Shown here one piece after another: positions 7,039 to 9,933 of a stretch of 9,933 nt of DNA. The DNA is from Treponema sp. UBA4326 (GTDB lineage Bacteria; Spirochaetota; Spirochaetia; Treponematales; Treponemataceae). How positions within the stretch are numbered: the first letter of the stretch is position 1; each line of letters begins with the position of its first letter. The translations under genes were made by a program, and so were the position numbers. The notes under the pieces were generated by a model. That model worked only from the letters and a program-made list of their open reading frames with translations, was not told the origin of the DNA and did no database searches. The stretch is taken from assembly GCA_002393835.1 (NCBI GenBank), contig DGTW01000309.1:1-9933 (forward strand). The letters are read 5' to 3'.

Positions 7039-7086
7039 GGAAAGAACAATCCATCCTTGGATTGTTCTTTCCAACGAGAATTTTCT
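7035..7086 (+). repeat. Palindromic module, copy A (15-bp perfect hairpin plus conserved tail)
   Basis: The module starts GTAAGGAAA at the stop codon of the RelA/SpoT gene. Positions 7039-7053 and 7058-7072 form a perfect 15-bp stem with a TCCT loop. The tail AACGAGAATTTTCT (7073-7086) recurs exactly at 7233-7246. No T-run follows the stem, so it is not a standard intrinsic terminator, although such a stable hairpin would protect the mRNA 3' end. Confidence 0.75.
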
Positions 7087-7098
7087 CCGAAAATTCTC
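7076..7098. repeat. Second hairpin overlapping the tail of copy A
   Basis: GAGAATTTTC (7076-7085) and GAAAATTCTC (7089-7098) form a perfect 10-bp stem with a 3-nt loop TCC. A run of five T (7106-7110) comes 8 nt after the stem, so weak termination is possible. The left arm is part of the repeated tail of the module, so the tail of copy B at 7236-7246 could also pair with this right arm. Confidence 0.6.
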
Positions 7099-7110
7099 TC
7101 TTAGCTTTTT

Positions 7111-7160
7111 ACCTACATCCTGTAGGTGCCTTCATGTAAGTCTCGGTGAAGGCTATGCCT
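7111..7160. repeat. Small hairpins between the two palindromic modules
   Basis: ACCTACA/TGTAGGT (7111-7117 with 7121-7127, loop TCC) is followed directly by GCCTTCA/TGAAGGC (7128-7134 with 7147-7153, 12-nt loop) and by AGGC/GCCT (7150-7153 with 7157-7160). The packed arrangement suggests a structured RNA or a palindromic repeat cluster. No open reading frame of note is present. Confidence 0.5.
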
Positions 7161-7167
7161 GAAGGGC

Positions 7168-7246
7168 GTAAGGAAAACAAAATCCAAGCGAGTACGATAA
7201 CGAATGTACTCGTTCCATGGATTTTCTTACCTAACGAGAATTTTCT
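7168..7246 (+). repeat. Palindromic module, copy B (long stem with inserted apical arm)
   Basis: The left part GTAAGGAAA...AATCCA (7168-7186) matches copy A (7035-7053) at 16 of 19 bases. The right part, from TGGATT (7218) to AACGAGAATTTTCT (7246), corresponds to 7058-7086. The stem pairs AAAATCCA with TGGATTTT (7179-7186, 7218-7225) and GTAAG with CTTAC (7168-7172, 7226-7230) across a 6-nt bulge. In place of the TCCT loop of copy A is a further arm, AGCGAGTAC with GTACTCGTT (7187-7195, 7206-7214, one G-T pair). It ends 9 bp before the extended -10 (TGATATTAT) of the next gene. Confidence 0.7.
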
Positions 7247-7255
7247 TTAAATATG

Positions 7256-7264
7256 TGATATTAT
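7256..7264 (+). promoter_or_regulatory. Extended -10 promoter of the JAMM-DinG gene, probably leaderless
   Basis: TGATATTAT is a full extended -10 element (TG, one base, then TATTAT with one mismatch). It ends 7 nt before the ATG at 7272, the same geometry as at 5772-5788. No good -35 hexamer lies 16-18 bp upstream, which extended -10 promoters tolerate. No Shine-Dalgarno site is present. Confidence 0.55.
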
Positions 7265-7271
7265 CCTTGCT

Positions 7272-9716
7272 ATGGAAATAAATCGTCGTTTTTCCCCTGA
7301 AGTCCGCCAGAAAATGAAAGACCAGATTGCAGATGCGGGCGGTAATGAAGTTTTTTTTGCGGGAATCATAAATGCTGATGGAGTCGTCATTTCTGTTCAG
7401 GCTGGAAGCCGGGGAAATTCTGATTCAGTACCCGTGAATTTTTCATTTGCAAGGGAAGCCTCTGTTTTAATTCATAATCATCCGTCTGGAAACCTGCATC
7501 CTTCGGACGCTGATTTAATGATAGCCAGCGATTGCAGCGAAAAGGCACAGGGCTTTTACATTGTCAATAATTCTGTCAGTGAAGTATATGTGGTCATGGA
7601 GCCGATAAAGCCCTCTGTCATAAAAAAACTTGATTCGGAAAAGACAGCATTTTACTTGTCTTCTTCAGGACCTCTTGCAAAAATTTCGCCTTATTTTGAG
7701 GAACGCCCCAGCCAGATTGAGCTTGTAAAAGAAATTTCAAAATCATTTAATGATGATGCCGTTGGTATTTTCGAGGCCGGAACCGGAGTCGGTAAGTCTT
7801 TTGCTTATCTTGTTCCTTCGATGCTTTGGGCTTTGGAAAATAAGGAACGGGTCGTAATTTCAACCGGAACCATAAACCTTCAGCAGCAGCTCTCCGAAAA
7901 AGACATTCCCCAGGCGGAAAAAATCATCGGAAAAAAAGTTAAGTCGATTCTTGTGAAGGGAAGGCAGAATTATGTATGTTTGCGTCGTCTTTCAGAAGTT
8001 GGCTCAGAGCGTGATTTATTCAGCGATGAGACTGAAATTTTTGACAAAATAAGTGCATGGGCAAAAGAAAGTAAAACTGGAAGTAAAAGTGATTTGTCTT
8101 TTATGCCTCCCGAAAATCTCTGGCAAAGGGTGAATTCCGAGGCCGATGCCTGCATGGGGATGCGGTGCAAGTTCCGTGAAAAGTGCTTTGTTATGAAAGT
8201 AAGGAAAGAGGCTGCGGATGCCAATATACTTGTCGTTAATCATCACATGCTTTTTGCTGATATAGAAAGTCGGATGAATGGGGCGGGCTATGACGATACT
8301 GCCGTTCTTCCCCCCTACAAGCGTATTGTTTTTGATGAGGCTCATGGTATTGAGGATGCGGCTACGAGTTTTTTTTCTAATACACTTAACCGTTTTAGAA
8401 TTTTAAAGCAGCTCAATTTGCTTTACAGGCAGCGAAAAAACAGTTCGACAGGATATGTATTCACTGTTTCCGCCCTTTCTCGTCTGGAAGACAAGTCTGA
8501 CCTGGTTATGAATGAGATAGCTGCTGTAAAAAGTGCAATATCGGCCTTGGAAGATGAGACGGCTAATGTGCTTGGCCGGGAAATGAACATAAGGCTTTTT
8601 GCCGGAACGGCAGTTAGATTCTCTTCAATAATTACTTGTATTACCAATTTGCAAAAGCACCTGGCAACGGTCTCAGGGCTTATGAGGGAAATAATTGAGG
8701 CAATAGATGAGGATGACCTTGATAATTCAGTTATTTATGAGACAAAAGCTGTTTTAAGGCGTCTTGATGATATGGTAACCGTGGCACAGAGTTTTTACTC
8801 ATGGGAGGAGCATCCGGAAAATGTTTTTTGGGTACAGGCTAAGCGACTTCCTCCTTCAATGTCAAAGAACATCGACAATCCATTTTATTATGAATTCGTT
8901 GCGACCCCGCTTGATATTGCCCCCATGATGAGCAAGGGCGTTTATGAGCCAATGAAAACCGTGATTTGCACCTCAGCCACGATAAGTATTTCCAACAGCT
9001 TTGATTTCTGGAAAAAAAGAGTAGGAATCAATTACCTCGAAAAAGAGCGTGTTAAGTCTGGCGAATTCAAATCACCCTTTCCTTACGAAAAGAATATGTT
9101 TTTTGCAGTGCCAAGCGACGCTCCATATCCAGACGCAGAAAGTTTTCAGTCATATATCGAAGATTCTATAATTCGCATGATTGAAGCTGCGGGTGGAAAG
9201 ACTTTAGTTCTCTTTACATCTTATGACTCATTGCGCCATGCGTGTGACAATGCAAGAAGCAAACTCCGGCTTTCTGGAATCACGATTTTACGCCAGGGGG
9301 AAGATGACCGCTTCCGTCTTTTGTCTCAGTTCAAGGAAGATGTATCCAGCGTTCTTTTTGCTACGGATTCATTTTGGGAAGGGGTTGATGTGCCAGGAGA
9401 ATCTCTCAGTCTCGTGATTCTTGTAAAAATGCCCTTTGGAGTTCCAAGTGATCCTGTTTTTGCGGCTAGAAGTGAGCAAATCATGAAGAGGGGAGGTTTT
9501 CCCTTTATGGAACTGAGCGTTCCTTCGGCCGTAATAAAATTCAGGCAGGGCTTCGGACGATTAATCCGCCGGGGTGATGACAGGGGGGCGGTGGTTGCTC
9601 TGGACAGACGAATTATTGAAAAATCATACGGTAGGATGTTCACCACTAGCATTCCAAAATGCGAGCTTTTATATCGTCCTCTGGAAGAAATTATAAAAAA
9701 AATAGAAAATTTTTAA
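7272..9716 (+). CDS. DinG/XPD-type Fe-S DNA helicase with N-terminal RadC-like JAMM domain
   Basis: An 814-residue fusion. Residues 1-115 form a JAB/MPN domain like RadC, with the metal motif H68-x-H70-PSG-x4-S78-x2-D81 and the upstream glutamate E26, so it is potentially a metal-dependent hydrolase. From about 140 follows a superfamily 2 helicase: Q-motif-like RPSQ (145-148), Walker A GTGVGKS (170-176), four Fe-S cysteines C236, C294, C299 and C305, DEAH (355-358), CTSATIS (567-572), LVLFTSYDSL, FATDSFWEGVDVPG and motif VI QGFGRLIRR (759-767). DinG unwinds 5'-3' and handles R-loops, forks and G-quadruplexes. In Bacillus the N-terminal domain is an exonuclease; here a JAMM domain takes that position. 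A role in replication-conflict or damage repair is inferred. The start fits an extended -10 seven bases upstream. No terminator is seen after the stop. Confidence 0.92.
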   Translation: MEINRRFSPEVRQKMKDQIADAGGNEVFFAGIINADGVVISVQAGSRGNSDSVPVNFSFAREASVLIHNHPSGNLHPSDADLMIASDCSEKAQGFYIVNNSVSEVYVVMEPIKPSVIKKLDSEKTAFYLSSSGPLAKISPYFEERPSQIELVKEISKSFNDDAVGIFEAGTGVGKSFAYLVPSMLWALENKERVVISTGTINLQQQLSEKDIPQAEKIIGKKVKSILVKGRQNYVCLRRLSEVGSERDLFSDETEIFDKISAWAKESKTGSKSDLSFMPPENLWQRVNSEADACMGMRCKFREKCFVMKVRKEAADANILVVNHHMLFADIESRMNGAGYDDTAVLPPYKRIVFDEAHGIEDAATSFFSNTLNRFRILKQLNLLYRQRKNSSTGYVFTVSALSRLEDKSDLVMNEIAAVKSAISALEDETANVLGREMNIRLFAGTAVRFSSIITCITNLQKHLATVSGLMREIIEAIDEDDLDNSVIYETKAVLRRLDDMVTVAQSFYSWEEHPENVFWVQAKRLPPSMSKNIDNPFYYEFVATPLDIAPMMSKGVYEPMKTVICTSATISISNSFDFWKKRVGINYLEKERVKSGEFKSPFPYEKNMFFAVPSDAPYPDAESFQSYIEDSIIRMIEAAGGKTLVLFTSYDSLRHACDNARSKLRLSGITILRQGEDDRFRLLSQFKEDVSSVLFATDSFWEGVDVPGESLSLVILVKMPFGVPSDPVFAARSEQIMKRGGFPFMELSVPSAVIKFRQGFGRLIRRGDDRGAVVALDRRIIEKSYGRMFTTSIPKCELLYRPLEEIIKKIENF

Positions 9717-9735
9717 TTTTTTAAGCAAAATCTAC

Positions 9736-9764
9736 TTGCAATAATATGTGATATTTGTTATATT
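9736..9764 (+). promoter_or_regulatory. Promoter for the tRNA-Val/tRNA-Pro unit
   Basis: TTGCAA (9736-9741) and TATATT (9759-9764) are 17 bp apart and each one mismatch from consensus. Transcription would start near 9771, about 18 nt before the mature tRNA-Val 5' end. It uses the same -35 hexamer and spacing as the promoter at 1140-1168. Confidence 0.65.
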
Positions 9765-9788
9765 ATTTGAGCGTTGTGAATCGCAATC

Positions 9789-9861
9789 GGGCAGTTAGCT
9801 CAGTTGGTAGAGCCCCTGGTTTACACCCAGGTTGTCGGGAGTTCGAGTCTCTCACTGCCCA
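9789..9861 (+). tRNA. tRNA-Val (anticodon TAC)
   Basis: A complete 73-nt cloverleaf. The acceptor stem GGGCAGT/ACTGCCC (9789-9795, 9854-9860) is perfect and followed by discriminator A9861. The D stem GCTC/GAGC, anticodon stem CCTGG/CCAGG (9815-9819, 9827-9831), loop TTTACAC with anticodon TAC at 9822-9824, and T arm with TTCGAGT (9842-9848) all fit; one G-T pair occurs in the T stem. The CCA end is not encoded, so it must be added enzymatically. Confidence 0.97.
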
Positions 9862-9869
9862 TTTTTTTT

Positions 9870-9933
9870 CGGGATGTAGCGCAGCTGGTAGCGCGCTTGG
9901 TTTGGGACCAAGATGTCGCAGGTTCGAATCCTG
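9870..9933 (+). tRNA. tRNA-Pro (anticodon TGG), 3' end cut by window edge
   Basis: It starts with CGGGATG (9870-9876), typical of tRNA-Pro. The D stem GCGC/GCGC (9879-9882, 9891-9894), anticodon stem CTTGG/CCAAG (9896-9900, 9908-9912), loop TTTGGGA with TGG at 9903-9905, and T loop TTCGAAT (9923-9929) are complete. The window ends inside the 3' side of the T stem, so the acceptor 3' strand is not visible. It lies 8 nt after tRNA-Val with no promoter between, so the two are probably co-transcribed. Confidence 0.95.

Noticed and set aside
7035..7246. CRISPR array
   Set aside because: There are only two repeat units, which are palindromic modules of different length and internal structure. There is no regular spacer pattern and no cas gene nearby.
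9326..9652. 108-codon open frame on the minus strand
   Set aside because: It is antisense to helicase motifs V and VI of the DinG-type gene and has no coding support of its own.

Overview
The window reads as chromosomal DNA of a spirochaete, most likely a Treponema of the gut or rumen type. The strongest marker is a complete FlaA, the flagellar filament outer-layer (sheath) protein found only in spirochaetes. It directly follows an N-acetylmuramoyl-L-alanine amidase and a small membrane-anchored GerMN-like protein. From memory, the same amidase / small protein / flaA order occurs in Treponema pallidum; this should be checked. All seven protein genes and both tRNAs lie on the + strand. Nothing points to a prophage, transposase, plasmid or CRISPR array.

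Layout. Positions 3-1091 hold the 3' part of a NamZ/DUF1343 exo-beta-N-acetylmuramidase gene, cut by the left window edge. After a good promoter (TTGCAA-17-TAAAAT) comes a 547-residue ATP-grasp ligase of unknown substrate (1190-2833). An AT-rich inverted repeat (2832-2925) separates it from the amidase (2928-3956), which is followed 3 bp later by the GerMN-like protein (3960-4424). flaA (4521-5657) has its own TTGACA-17-GATACT promoter, a strong Shine-Dalgarno site and a strong intrinsic terminator (5716-5748). Next are a RelA/SpoT-type nucleotide synthetase fused to TPR repeats (5788-7038) and a 233-bp intergenic region full of palindromes, including two diverged copies of one hairpin module. 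Then comes an 814-residue DinG/XPD-type iron-sulfur helicase with an N-terminal RadC-like JAMM domain (7272-9716). The window ends with tRNA-Val(TAC) and a truncated tRNA-Pro(TGG), apparently under one promoter.

How the genes may work together. The left half is an envelope and motility neighbourhood: murein turnover (NamZ, amidase), a periplasmic GerMN-like partner, and the periplasmic flagellar sheath. The ATP-grasp enzyme between them could act on amino acids, peptides or cell-wall precursors, but the sequence does not say which. The right half is about stress and genome maintenance: an alarmone-synthetase-like enzyme and a DNA-repair helicase.

Most notable points. (1) The JAMM-DinG fusion keeps all the metal ligands and helicase motifs. 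(2) The synthetase-TPR fusion keeps the expected catalytic residues. (3) Both of these genes lack a Shine-Dalgarno site and have an extended -10 element ending exactly 7 nt before the ATG, which predicts leaderless mRNAs. (4) A duplicated palindromic module lies between them. I do not see a clearly new multi-gene defence or mobile system here; the novelty is in domain fusions, non-coding repeats and start-site architecture.
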